DNA from: Blastococcus sp. HT6-4
GTDB taxonomy: Bacteria; Actinomycetota; Actinomycetes; Mycobacteriales; Geodermatophilaceae
Reading direction: 5' to 3'
NCBI RefSeq assembly: GCF_039679125.1
Contig: NZ_CP155551.1
Span: 3,348,001-3,412,000 of the forward strand
Length of the DNA stretch: 64,000 nucleotides
The stretch's first letter is position 1. The number at the start of each line of letters is the position of its first letter. The translations under genes and the position numbers were made by a program. The notes under the pieces are model-generated. The model was not told the DNA's origin and ran no database searches. It was given only the letters and a program-made list of their open reading frames with translations. This document shows positions 41,674 through 49,861 of the stretch, piece after piece.

Positions 41674-42860
41674 GCCGGGGCGGGAACGTGCAGGATCAGC
41701 GCGTCACCCTGGCCACCGCCACCGCACAGCGCCGCGGCGCCGACGCCGCCACCCCGGCGGCGCAGCTCGAGCGCGACGTCGAGCACGACGCGGGCACCGC
41801 TCATGCCGATCGGGTGGCCCAGCGCGATGGCGCCGCCGTTCGGGTTGACCTTCTCCGGGTCGATACCGAGCTCGCGGGTGGAGACGATGCCGACGGCGGC
41901 GAAGGCCTCGTTGAGCTCGACGACGTCGAGGTCCTTGGGGTCGATGCCCTCGCGCGCGCAGGCCTTCTTGATGGCCCCCGACGGCTGGCTCTGCAGGGTG
42001 GCGTCCGGACCGGCCACGACGCCGTGCGCGCCGATCTCGGCGATCGGGGTGATGCCCAGCTCGGCCGCCTTCTCGGCGCTCATGACGACGACCGCGCAGG
42101 CGCCGTCGGAGATCTGCGAGGCGGTGCCCGCGGTGATCGTGCCGTCCTTGGCGAACGCCGGCTTCAGCTTGGCCAGGCTCGCCGCGGTGGTGTCGGGCCG
42201 GATGCCCTCGTCCTCGGTGAACTCGATCGGGTCGCCCTTGCGCTGCGGGATGAGCACCGGCGTCACCGCCTCGGCGAAGATGCCGTCCTTGGCGGCGCGC
42301 GCCGCCTTCTGGTGGCTGGCGGCGGCGAACTCGTCCTGCTCCTCGCGGGTCAGCTCGTAGCGGGAGTTGGCCTTCTCGGTCAGCTCGCCCATCGCCACCT
42401 GGTCGAAGGTGTCCGACAGACCGTCGTGCGCCATGGAGTCGACGAGCTTGGTGTCGCCGTACTTGGTGCCGGTGCGCGAGTTGGCGAGCAGGTGCGGCGC
42501 CTGGGTCATCGACTCCATGCCACCCGCGACGACGACGTCGTACTCCCCGGCGCGGATCAGCTGGTCGGCCATCGCGATCGCGCTGAGGCCGGAGAGGCAG
42601 ACCTTGTTGATGGTCAGCGAGGGCACCGACATCGGGATGCCGCCGGCGACCGCGGCCGGGCGGGCCGGGTTCTGACCGGCCCCGGCCTGGATGACCTGGC
42701 CCATGATCACGTAGTCGACCTGGTCGCCCGAGATGCCGGCCCGCTCGAGGGCGGCCTTGATGGCCACGCCACCGAGGTCGGCCGCGGAGAAGTCCTTGAG
42801 CGAGCCGAGGAGCCGCCCCATCGGGGTACGGGCGCCGCTGACGATGACCGAGCGGGACAT
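41670..42860 (-). CDS. Acetyl-CoA C-acetyltransferase (thiolase)
   Basis: Condenses or cleaves acetoacetyl-CoA, the entry to hydroxybutyryl-CoA and the ethylmalonyl-CoA pathway, or the last step of beta-oxidation. The 396-residue protein has the nucleophilic Cys motif [36 protein letters not shown], the His motif [19 protein letters not shown] and the second Cys [16 protein letters not shown] start with GGAGG eight bases upstream. Counterpart of M. tuberculosis FadA4 (Rv1323), also next to the epimerase gene. It is divergent from the epimerase across a gap with a perfect 16-bp palindrome. Confidence 0.95.
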   Translation of the reverse strand: MSRSVIVSGARTPMGRLLGSLKDFSAADLGGVAIKAALERAGISGDQVDYVIMGQVIQAGAGQNPARPAAVAGGIPMSVPSLTINKVCLSGLSAIAMADQLIRAGEYDVVVAGGMESMTQAPHLLANSRTGTKYGDTKLVDSMAHDGLSDTFDQVAMGELTEKANSRYELTREEQDEFAAASHQKAARAAKDGIFAEAVTPVLIPQRKGDPIEFTEDEGIRPDTTAASLAKLKPAFAKDGTITAGTASQISDGACAVVVMSAEKAAELGITPIAEIGAHGVVAGPDATLQSQPSGAIKKACAREGIDPKDLDVVELNEAFAAVGIVSTRELGIDPEKVNPNGGAIALGHPIGMSGARVVLDVALELRRRGGGVGAAALCGGGGQGDALILHVPAPA

Positions 42861-42981
42861 GCTGCCTCCAAGGGCGGGCCGCCGCCGTTGGCGGCCACGT
42901 TGTCGGGACGCACCGCGTCGGCGTTCCGGCGCGGCGTCGGGCCTTCCGGGAAGGATAGGACGGCACCCCGACGCGCGGCAG

Positions 42982-42997
42982 GGCCACAGCTGTGGCC
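42982..42997. promoter_or_regulatory. 16-bp perfect palindrome between thiolase and epimerase genes
   Basis: GGCCACAGCTGTGGCC lies in the 200-base divergent gap, 65 bases before the epimerase start and 122 before the thiolase start. A perfect palindrome of this length suggests a dimeric repressor operator controlling both genes. A second small palindrome AGACGTCT (43045-43052) sits nine bases before the epimerase ATG. Confidence 0.5.
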
Positions 42998-43061
42998 GCC
43001 GTCACGCATGGGGGGTGAGGCGCACCACACACGCCTGTCGTCTCAGACGTCTTGCGGCATC

Positions 43062-43547
43062 ATGCCCCGCGTGACCACCAACGACGCCGATCACGCCAGC
43101 GCTCCCGCAGGCCTGCCCGCGGGCCTGTTCACGACCATCGACCACGTGGGCATCGCGGTGCCCGACCTCGACGAGGCGATCGCCTTCTACGCGCAGGCGT
43201 TCGGCGTGCAGTCGGTGCACGAGGAGACCAACGAGGAGCAGGGCGTCCGGGAGGCGATGCTCGCCGTCGGCAACGGCGACACCCGCATCCAGCTACTCGC
43301 CCCGCTCACCCCCGAGTCGACGATCGCGAAGTTCATCGGGCGCTCCGGCCCCGGCCTTCAGCAGCTGGCCTTCCGGGTCGAGGACGTCGACGCGGTCAGC
43401 GCGACGCTGCGCGACCGGGGCCTGCGCCTGCTCTACGACGTGCCCAAGCGCGGCACCGCCGGCAGCCGGGTGAACTTCGTCCACCCGAAGGACGCCGGCG
43501 GCGTCCTCGTCGAGCTCGTCGAGCCCGCGGCGACCGCCACGCACTGA
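43062..43547 (+). CDS. mce: Methylmalonyl-CoA/ethylmalonyl-CoA epimerase
   Basis: VOC-fold metalloenzyme that swaps the stereo-configuration of methylmalonyl-CoA (and ethylmalonyl-CoA). The 161-residue protein matches the family: FTTIDHVGIAVPDLDEAIAFYAQAFGV (metal His), GNGDTRIQLLAPLTPES (Gln ligand), GPGLQQLAFRVEDVDAV (metal region) and FVHPKDAGGVLVELVEPA (Glu). ATG at 43062 is preferred; an in-frame GTG is at 43071. Upstream of ccr on the same strand with 117 bases between, and divergent from the thiolase. It corresponds to M. tuberculosis Rv1322A. Confidence 0.93.
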   Translation: MPRVTTNDADHASAPAGLPAGLFTTIDHVGIAVPDLDEAIAFYAQAFGVQSVHEETNEEQGVREAMLAVGNGDTRIQLLAPLTPESTIAKFIGRSGPGLQQLAFRVEDVDAVSATLRDRGLRLLYDVPKRGTAGSRVNFVHPKDAGGVLVELVEPAATATH

Positions 43548-43564
43548 CCGGCGCCACCCATCCG

Positions 43565-43580
43565 GTTACCCGTCGGTAAC
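43565..43580. promoter_or_regulatory. GTTACC-N4-GGTAAC palindrome, ccr site
   Basis: GTTACC-CGTC-GGTAAC, a perfect 6+6 inverted repeat 85-100 bases upstream of the ccr start. Same motif class as at etfB (9798), the hydroxyacyl-CoA dehydrogenase (49842) and ecm (58011). Confidence 0.6.
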
Positions 43581-43664
43581 ATCGCACCGCCAGCACCGCC
43601 CGCACCGCCCCGCACTGCCCTCCGAGCCTGGCCAACGACGGCCACCGATGACCCGGGAGTACGC

Positions 43665-44996
43665 GTGAACGAGATCAGGGATGCCATCCTCGCCGGCCAG
43701 CTGGACGCACTGGGAGGCCTGGCAGTGCCGGAGTCCTACCGCGCCGTGCTGGTGCGCAAGGACGAGCAGGACATGTTCGAGGGGCTGCCCACCAGGGAGA
43801 AGGACCCGCGCAAGTCGCTGCACGTCGAGGAGGTGGCGACGCCGGAGCTCGCCCCGGGCGAGGCGATCGTCGCCGTCATGGCGTCGTCGGTGAACTACAA
43901 CACCGTCTGGACGTCGATCTTCGAGCCGGTCTCGACCTTCGGCTTCCTGGAGCGCTACGGCCGCGTCTCCGAGCTGACCAAGCGGCACGACCTCCCCTAC
44001 CACGTGGTCGGCTCCGACCTCGCCGGCGTCGTCCTGCGGGTGGGCCCCGGCGTCAACAAGTGGAAGCCGGGCGACGAGGTCGTCGCGCACTGCCTCTCGG
44101 TGGAGCTCGAGGACCCGGCCGGCCACGACGACACGATGATGGACCCGCAGCAGCGGATCTGGGGCTTCGAGACCAACTTCGGCGGCCTCGCGGAGCTGGC
44201 CCTCGTCAAGAGCAACCAGCTCATGCCCAAGCCGGCCCACCTGTCCTGGGAGGAGGCGGCCAGCCCCGGGCTGGTCAACTCCACCGCCTACCGCCAGCTG
44301 GTGAGCCGCAACGGCGCCAACATGAAGCAGGGCGACACCGTGCTCATCTGGGGCGCCTCGGGCGGGCTGGGCTCCTACGCCACCCAGATGGCGCTCAACG
44401 GCGGCGCGATCCCGGTGTGCGTCGTGAGCAGCCCGGAGAAGGCCGAGATCGTGCGCCGGATGGGCGCCGAGCTGATCATCGACCGCTCCGCCGAGGGCTA
44501 CAAGTTCTGGAAGGACGAGCACACCCAGGACCCCAAGGAGTGGCAGCGCCTGGGCAAGAAGATCCGTGAGCTGACCGGGGGCGAGGACGTCGACATCGTC
44601 TTCGAGCACCCGGGCCGGGAGACCTTCGGCGCCAGCGTGTACGTGGCCAAGAAGGGCGGCACGATCGTCACCTGCGCCTCGACCACCGGCTACATGCACC
44701 AGTACGACAACCGCTACCTCTGGATGAACCTGAAGAACATCCTCAGCTCCCACTTCGCCAACTACAAGGAGGCGTGGGAGGCCAACCGGCTCATCGACAA
44801 GGGGCTGATCCACCCGACGCTGTCCAAGGTGTACCCGATGGAGGAGGTCGGCCAGGCCGCGCTCGACGTCCACCGCAACGCGCACCAGGGCAAGGTCGGC
44901 GTGCTCACCCTCGCCCCCGAGGAGGGGCTCGGCGTCACCGACGCCGCGAAGCGCGAGAAGCACCTCGAGGCGATCAACCGCTTCCGCGGCGTCTGA
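43665..44996 (+). CDS. ccr: Crotonyl-CoA carboxylase/reductase
   Basis: Key enzyme of the ethylmalonyl-CoA pathway: reductive carboxylation of crotonyl-CoA to ethylmalonyl-CoA with NADPH and CO2. The 443-residue MDR-family protein has the long Ccr form (FEGLPTREKDPRKSLHVEEV, YHVVGSDLAGVVLRVGPGVNKWKPGDEVV, WGASGGLGSYATQMALNGG). The four CO2-pocket residues known from Kitasatospora Ecr (Asn81, Phe170, Glu171, His365) are present here as Asn79, Phe168, Glu169 and His363, so it should carboxylate rather than only reduce. GTG start. A palindromic site lies 85-100 bases upstream and two strong terminators follow. Confidence 0.96.
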   Translation: MNEIRDAILAGQLDALGGLAVPESYRAVLVRKDEQDMFEGLPTREKDPRKSLHVEEVATPELAPGEAIVAVMASSVNYNTVWTSIFEPVSTFGFLERYGRVSELTKRHDLPYHVVGSDLAGVVLRVGPGVNKWKPGDEVVAHCLSVELEDPAGHDDTMMDPQQRIWGFETNFGGLAELALVKSNQLMPKPAHLSWEEAASPGLVNSTAYRQLVSRNGANMKQGDTVLIWGASGGLGSYATQMALNGGAIPVCVVSSPEKAEIVRRMGAELIIDRSAEGYKFWKDEHTQDPKEWQRLGKKIRELTGGEDVDIVFEHPGRETFGASVYVAKKGGTIVTCASTTGYMHQYDNRYLWMNLKNILSSHFANYKEAWEANRLIDKGLIHPTLSKVYPMEEVGQAALDVHRNAHQGKVGVLTLAPEEGLGVTDAAKREKHLEAINRFRGV

Positions 44997-45001
44997 GCGA
45001 C

Positions 45002-45063
45002 GACCCGGTCCACGACGACCGGGTCACCGGGGGGCCGGACCGCGCCGCGGTCCGGCCCCCCGG
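45002..45063 (+). terminator. Double terminator after ccr
   Basis: Two hairpins in series: GACCCGGTC-CACGAC-GACCGGGTC (45002-45025), then a near-complete palindrome CCGGGGGGCCGGACCGCG...CGCGGTCCGGCCCCCCGG (45027-45063). They begin 5 bases past the ccr stop and isolate it from the DivIVA-like gene. Confidence 0.85.
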
Positions 45064-45162
45064 GCACGCCGCCCGGCGTGTCGCCCGGTGCGTCCGGGAC
45101 ACCTGTGGTTCGACTCCCCCGGCAACGGTGACGAGCCCTTCCCCTTCTGCGAGGATGAACGC

Positions 45163-46344
45163 ATGACCGACCCCCGCCGCGATCTGCCGATGCACGAGGC
45201 GCAGCACTCGTTCGACGTCGTCCTGCGGGGTTACGACCGCAGCCAGGTCGCCGACACGATCGAACGCCTCGAGGACGACTTCCGGATCGCCCTGGCCGAC
45301 CGCGACGCCGCCGTCGCCCGCTCGGCCGACCTGGCCGGCCAGCTGTCCGCGCTGCACGGGGAGATCGAGTCGCTGCGCCGCAAGGCCGCCAACGCCTCGG
45401 CCCCCACGTTCGAGAACATCAGCGAGCGCATCCAGCACATGCTGCAGCTGGCCGAGGAGGAGGCCGGGGAGATCCGCCACGCCGCCGAGGCCGACGCCGT
45501 CGCCGTGCGCGAGCAGACGGCCGCCGAGGAGCGGGCGCTGCTCGAGCGGCACGCCGCGGGCCAGGCCGAGGTCGAGCGGATGATCGCCGAGGCGCGGCAG
45601 AGCGCCGAGCAGATCGCCCAGAAGGCGCAGATCCGCGCCGACGAACTGGTCGCCAAGGCCCAGGAGCGGGTCGCCCGCCTCGACGCCGAGTCCCAGGCCC
45701 GGCGCACGAAGGTCGAGGAGGACTTCGAGATCGCGCAGCGGGCACGCCGCGCCGAGGCCGCCCAGGCCGAGGAGGAGCGCGAGCGCGTCTCCACGCAGGC
45801 CGCCCGGCAGCGGATCGCCGCCGCCGAGCAGCACGCCGCCCAGCTGGTCGCCGAGGCGGAGGCCCGCGCCGAGGCGATCCGCGACGTCCGCGACGAGCTG
45901 ACCAGCCGGCTCGTCCAGGCCCGCCGGCTGCTGGACAGCCTTCCCGACCTCAGCGACCAGGCCCAGCAGTCCCGGGACGACGCCGAGTCCGAGCGTCGCC
46001 GGCCGGCGGCCCAGGCCCCCGCGACGCAGGCTCCCGCGGCACAGACCCCCAGGCCTTCGGCCACCCAGTCCCCGGCTCCGGTCCCCGGGCCGCAGACCGG
46101 CCAGCAGCCGGCGGTCCAGGCTCCCCGGGGTCAGGGCGAGGGCGAGGCCGCCGCGGCCCGTCAGCCCCACCGCCCGGAGCCGGTGACCGCCACGTTCCCG
46201 GCCGCCGCCCCGCAGCGCACCGGCGAGCCCACCACGCGCCAGCTGCCGCTGCCGCCGAGGCCGACCGCCACGGGCCCGACCACAGGAACCCAGCCGGCCG
46301 CCGTCCCGGCGATCGAGGAGCCCGCGGGCCAGGGGCGCTCCTGA
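45163..46344 (+). CDS. DivIVA-domain coiled-coil protein (Scy/FilP-like context)
   Basis: A 393-residue protein: N-terminal DivIVA-type membrane-curvature motif HSFDVVLRGYDRSQVADTIERLEDDF, a long alpha-helical coiled coil (about residues 35-300, rich in Ala/Glu/Arg/Gln) and a disordered Pro/Ala/Gln tail. Such proteins scaffold polar growth or cell division. In Streptomyces the polarisome coiled-coil genes scy and filp (SCO5397, SCO5396) sit beside the methylmalonyl-CoA epimerase and thiolase genes, the same setting as here, which supports a cytoskeletal/polarity role. ATG at 45163. Its stop forms CTGA with the sortase frame. Confidence 0.85.
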   Translation: MTDPRRDLPMHEAQHSFDVVLRGYDRSQVADTIERLEDDFRIALADRDAAVARSADLAGQLSALHGEIESLRRKAANASAPTFENISERIQHMLQLAEEEAGEIRHAAEADAVAVREQTAAEERALLERHAAGQAEVERMIAEARQSAEQIAQKAQIRADELVAKAQERVARLDAESQARRTKVEEDFEIAQRARRAEAAQAEEERERVSTQAARQRIAAAEQHAAQLVAEAEARAEAIRDVRDELTSRLVQARRLLDSLPDLSDQAQQSRDDAESERRRPAAQAPATQAPAAQTPRPSATQSPAPVPGPQTGQQPAVQAPRGQGEGEAAAARQPHRPEPVTATFPAAAPQRTGEPTTRQLPLPPRPTATGPTTGTQPAAVPAIEEPAGQGRS

Positions 46345-46427
46345 CCTCCCCGCACCGCCCGGCGACAGCCCGCGTCCCCACGGACCCCCCGGTCCGCTCG
46401 GCACGCGGGCTGTCGGCTGTTCTGGCC

Positions 46428-47666
46428 GTGGTCCTGGCGCTGCTGATCGGCGGCCTGGCCGCACCCGCCCGGGCAGCCACCGACGACCCCGCGCCCGGGT
46501 CGCTGCGCGTGGCGCACCTCTCCCCCGACACCCCGGCGGTCGACGTCTCGCTGGCCCCGGCAGCGGCGCCCGGCACGGTGCTCACCGATCCCGGGCCCAC
46601 CCTGGTCGCGGGGCTGCGCTACGGCGGTCTCAGCCACTACCGGGAGCTCCCCGCCGGCGCGTACGCGGTGAGCATCCGTGCGGCCGGTGCGCCGCCGGGC
46701 ACACCGCCGGTGTTGTCGCGGCGCGTCGACGTCCCGCCCGGCCAGGCGCGCACGGTGCTGATCGGTGGCGCGTTCGCCGAGCTGTCCCTCGCCCCGGTGG
46801 ACGACGACCTGGGCGCCCCGCCGCCCGGTGCCGCACGGGTGCGGGTGGTCGCCGCCACCACGGACGGCCTGGACGTCGCGCTGACCGGCGGCCCGGAGCT
46901 CGCCACCGACCTCGGCGCCCCCGGTGTCGGCCCCTACGTCACCGTGCCCGGCGGCCGGTACCTCGCGCGGGCCGACGGTGCCGGTGACACCGCGGTGGAG
47001 CTGCCGGCCGGCTCGGTGGTCACGCTGCTCGCCCTGGACCGGCCGGCAGGTGGCGTCGAGCTGCGCGCGGTCGTCGACGCGACCGGCCCGGCCGTGCGCC
47101 CCGTCGGCGGGGTGGCGGCCGGAGGCGGCTCCCGCCCGGCGGGCGGGTGGCTGCGGGGCGTCCGCTCCGCGCTGGGCACGGCGCCTGCCCACGTCGCCGA
47201 AGCGGCCACGTGGACGGAGCCGGTGGCGGTGCCGGTGCCGGTGCGGGTGCGGGTACCCGCCGCGGGGATCGACGCCGCGGTCACCGGCGCGGGCCTGGAC
47301 GCCGCCGGCGCGCTCGTGCCCCCGGCGGATCCGGCGCTCGCCGGCTGGTTCACCGCCGGTCCCCGCCCGGGCGCGGCCGGCCCCGCGGTGCTCACCGGGC
47401 ACGTGGACTGGGCCGGGCGCCCCGGCGCCCTGGCGGGGCTCGCCGACGCCGTACCCGGCGACGAGGTGCTCGTGGACCGGGCGGACGGCAGCGTGGCGCG
47501 GTTCCGGGTGACCGGGGTCGCGCAGCACCGCAAGGCGGCCTTCCCCGGCACCGCGGTCTACGCGCCGACGCCCGGAGCCGAGCTGCGGCTGATCACCTGC
47601 GGTGGGCCGTTCGACCGGGGCGACTACCGCGACAACGTCGTCGTCTCGGCGCGGCTCGTCGGCTGA
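46428..47666 (+). CDS. Class F sortase with N-terminal DUF4397 domain
   Basis: Secreted or membrane-anchored transpeptidase-like protein. After a signal peptide (VLALLIGGLAAPARA) comes a DUF4397 domain (LRVAHLSPDTPAVDVSLAP...GGLSHYRELPAGAYAVSIR), then a class F sortase: PVRVRVPAAGIDAAV, PGPAVLTGHVDWAGR-type segment TGHVDW (catalytic His), LRLITCGGPF (catalytic Cys) and DYRDNVVVSARL (Arg). The GTG at 46428 leaves a short signal peptide without a basic N-region. In frame upstream, a CTG at 46341 overlaps the DivIVA stop (CTGA) and supplies a longer leader with Arg residues; no ATG/GTG/TTG lies between. Confidence 0.85.
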   Translation: MVLALLIGGLAAPARAATDDPAPGSLRVAHLSPDTPAVDVSLAPAAAPGTVLTDPGPTLVAGLRYGGLSHYRELPAGAYAVSIRAAGAPPGTPPVLSRRVDVPPGQARTVLIGGAFAELSLAPVDDDLGAPPPGAARVRVVAATTDGLDVALTGGPELATDLGAPGVGPYVTVPGGRYLARADGAGDTAVELPAGSVVTLLALDRPAGGVELRAVVDATGPAVRPVGGVAAGGGSRPAGGWLRGVRSALGTAPAHVAEAATWTEPVAVPVPVRVRVPAAGIDAAVTGAGLDAAGALVPPADPALAGWFTAGPRPGAAGPAVLTGHVDWAGRPGALAGLADAVPGDEVLVDRADGSVARFRVTGVAQHRKAAFPGTAVYAPTPGAELRLITCGGPFDRGDYRDNVVVSARLVG

Positions 47667-47684
47667 GTCCGGTCCCCGCCGGCC

Positions 47685-47990
47685 CTACCGGCGCCGGGTG
47701 CGCGAGCGCCAGCAGGCGGTGTGCCAGTGCCGGCGCCGGTCGGCGGCCGACTCGACGTCCCAGGGATCGAGGTCGGAGTCCCGCACGTAGGCCGGCCAGG
47801 TGACCACGTGCGGCGTCCCCGGGCGGATCTCCTGGTCGCAGCCGGGGCAGCGGTAGGTCTTGGCGGTCGAGCTGCCGGTGACCGGCCGGACCACCCAGTC
47901 GCCGTCACCGGACTCCTCGACGGCGTCGACGGTCCGGGCCGGCTCCCGACGCGCAGGTCGGGAGCCGGCCCGGGGACGGCGACGGGGCAC
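47685..47990 (-). CDS. Conserved actinobacterial protein with zinc-ribbon-like cysteines
   Basis: A 101-residue protein with core YRCPGCDQEIRPGTPHVVTWP and RRHWHTACWRSRTRRR: CxxC plus His/Cys make a probable single zinc site. Similar small proteins in streptomycetes are often labelled ATP/GTP-binding without evidence. The GTG at 47990 is 3 bases after the upstream dehydrogenase stop, but the first 20 codons form a perfect 17-bp hairpin (47934-47973). Initiation might instead occur downstream, for example at the GTG in DWVVRPVTG. It converges with the sortase gene. Confidence 0.7.
   Translation of the reverse strand: MPRRRPRAGSRPARREPARTVDAVEESGDGDWVVRPVTGSSTAKTYRCPGCDQEIRPGTPHVVTWPAYVRDSDLDPWDVESAADRRRHWHTACWRSRTRRR
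47934..47973 (-). terminator. 17-bp perfect hairpin after the dehydrogenase gene, inside the next reading frame
   Basis: CCGGGCCGGCTCCCGAC-GCGCAG-GTCGGGAGCCGGCCCGG, 21 bases downstream of the hydroxyacyl-CoA dehydrogenase stop. It looks like a strong terminator but lies within the annotated start region of the zinc-ribbon-like gene, so it either ends the dehydrogenase mRNA or acts as a translational attenuator. Confidence 0.65.
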
Positions 47991-47993
47991 GCG

Positions 47994-49775
47994 TCAGCGG
48001 CTGGCGTAGTCCCGGAACCCGCGACCGGTCTTGCGGCCCAGGTAGCCGGCGGTCACCAGGTGCTCGAGCAGCGGCGCCGGGGCGAAACCGGGCTCCCGGA
48101 ACTCGGTGTAGAGCTCCCGCTCGATGGCGAGCGAGACGTCCAGACCCACGACGTCCAGGAGCTCGAAGGGACCCATCGGGTAGCCGCAGCCGACCTTCAT
48201 GGCGGCGTCGATGTCGTCGGCGGTGGCGTAGTGCGCCTCCAGCATCTTCACCGCGTCGTTCAGGTACGGGAAGAGCAGCGCGTTGACGATGAAGCCGGCA
48301 CGGTCGGTGCAGGAGACCGCGTGCTTCTTCAGCTTCGCCGAGACCGCGTGCACCGTGGCGGCGACGTCGGGCGCCGTGGAGATGGTCGAGACGACCTCCA
48401 CCAGCTTCATGACCTGCGCCGGGTTGAAGAAGTGCATGCCCACGACGTCGGCCGGGCGGCCGCTGGCCTTGGCGCACTCGATGACCGGGAGGCTGGAGGT
48501 GGTGGTGGCGAGCACCGCGCCGGCCTTGGCGATCTCGCCGAGGTTGGCGAACAGCGCCTCCTTGACCGGCAGCGACTCGATCACGGCCTCGATGATCAGG
48601 TCGCGGTCGGCGAGGTCGTCCAGCGAGTCGGTGCCGGTGACCCGGGCGAGGATCTCGTCGCGGGCGGCCTCCTCGAGCCGGCCGCGGACGACCTGCTTGT
48701 CGAGCGACTTGGCCAGCGCCTTGCGCACGGCCTCGACCTTCTCCGCCGACCGCGCGACGAAGACGACGTCGTAGCCGCCCTTGGCGACGACCTCGATGAT
48801 GCCGGTGGCCATCGTCCCGGAGCCCACGACGCCCACGGTCTGCACCGGGCGGGCGCCCTCCGCGGCCCCACCCGGGACCGGGGTGCTCGCGTCGGGGACG
48901 ACCTCGGCGGAGCCCGGCTCGGCGTAGGTGTAGAAGCCGCGGCCGACCTTCCGGCCGAGCAGCCCGGCGGTCATCATCTGCTTGATGACCGGGCTGGGCG
49001 CGTGCAGCCGGTTGCGCGACTGCTTGTACATCGTGTCGAGGATCTCGTAGGCGGTGTCGATGCCGATGAGGTCCATCAGGGCCAACGGGCCCATCGGGAG
49101 GCCGCAGCCGAGCCGCATGCCCGCGTCGATGTCCTCGCGGCTGGCGTAGCGGTTCTCGTACATGGAGACCGCGTGGTTGAGGTAGCCGAACAGCAGGGCG
49201 TTGGCGATGAAGCCGGCCTTGTCGCCGATCGTCACGTCGACCTTGCCCAGGCGGTCGGCGAGGGCCTCGACGTCCTCGACCACCGACGGCTCGGTGACGA
49301 CGGTGCGCACCACCTCGACCAGCTTCATGACCGGCGCCGGGTTGAAGAAGTGCATCCCGATGACCTTGCTCGGCCGGCCGGTGACCACCGACAGCTCGGT
49401 GACCGACAGGCTCGAGGTGTTGGTCGCCAGGATGGTGTCCGGCGGGCAGATCTTGTCGAGCTTGGCGAAGACGTCGGCCTTGAGCTCCATCCGCTCCGGG
49501 ATGGCCTCGATGACCAGCTCGGCGTCGCCCAGGTCCTCCAGCGAGGTGGAGAAGCGGACGCGCTCGAAGATCGCGTCCCGGTCGGCCGGGTCGAGCTTGC
49601 CGCGCGCCACGGCGCGGTCGGTGGACTGCTCCAGGTGCCCTCGCCCGCGGGCCAGCGCCTCGTCGTTCACCTCCACGGCGGTGACCGACAGGCCCGCCCG
49701 TGCGAGTACCTCGGTGATGCCCGCACCCATGGTGCCGAGCCCCACGACGCCGACCTCGTTCAGTTCTCTGGCCAC
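47994..49775 (-). CDS. Fused (tandem) 3-hydroxyacyl-CoA dehydrogenase
   Basis: Oxidises/reduces 3-hydroxybutyryl-type CoA esters. The 593-residue protein is two complete dehydrogenase units in tandem, each with a Rossmann and a C-terminal helical domain. Unit 1: VGVVGLGTMGAGITEVLARAG, NTSSLSV, GMHFFNPAPVMKLVEVV, DKAGFIANALLFGYLNHAV. Unit 2: VGVVGSGTMATGIIEVVAKGG, TTSSLPV, GMHFFNPAQVMKLVEVV, DRAGFIVNALLFPYLNDAV. Unit 2 has GxGxxA in place of GxGxxG and Thr for Asn before TSSL, hinting at altered cofactor use. GTG start with GGAGGAG eight bases upstream. A GSTACC-N4-GGTARC site lies 67-82 bases upstream. Confidence 0.94.
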   Translation of the reverse strand: MARELNEVGVVGLGTMGAGITEVLARAGLSVTAVEVNDEALARGRGHLEQSTDRAVARGKLDPADRDAIFERVRFSTSLEDLGDAELVIEAIPERMELKADVFAKLDKICPPDTILATNTSSLSVTELSVVTGRPSKVIGMHFFNPAPVMKLVEVVRTVVTEPSVVEDVEALADRLGKVDVTIGDKAGFIANALLFGYLNHAVSMYENRYASREDIDAGMRLGCGLPMGPLALMDLIGIDTAYEILDTMYKQSRNRLHAPSPVIKQMMTAGLLGRKVGRGFYTYAEPGSAEVVPDASTPVPGGAAEGARPVQTVGVVGSGTMATGIIEVVAKGGYDVVFVARSAEKVEAVRKALAKSLDKQVVRGRLEEAARDEILARVTGTDSLDDLADRDLIIEAVIESLPVKEALFANLGEIAKAGAVLATTTSSLPVIECAKASGRPADVVGMHFFNPAQVMKLVEVVSTISTAPDVAATVHAVSAKLKKHAVSCTDRAGFIVNALLFPYLNDAVKMLEAHYATADDIDAAMKVGCGYPMGPFELLDVVGLDVSLAIERELYTEFREPGFAPAPLLEHLVTAGYLGRKTGRGFRDYASR

Positions 49776-49841
49776 GTTGCCATCTCCTCCCACCGCCGGT
49801 GATCGCGGGCAGTCTCTCACCCGCCGTTCCCGGGCCCGGGG

Positions 49842-49857
49842 GCTACCCAGGGGTAAC
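49842..49857. promoter_or_regulatory. GSTACC-N4-GGTARC palindrome, dehydrogenase site
   Basis: GCTACC-CAGG-GGTAAC, 67-82 bases upstream of the 3-hydroxyacyl-CoA dehydrogenase start and just after the nucS stop. It belongs with the sites at 9798, 43565 and 58011. Confidence 0.6.
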
Positions 49858-49861
49858 GGAG

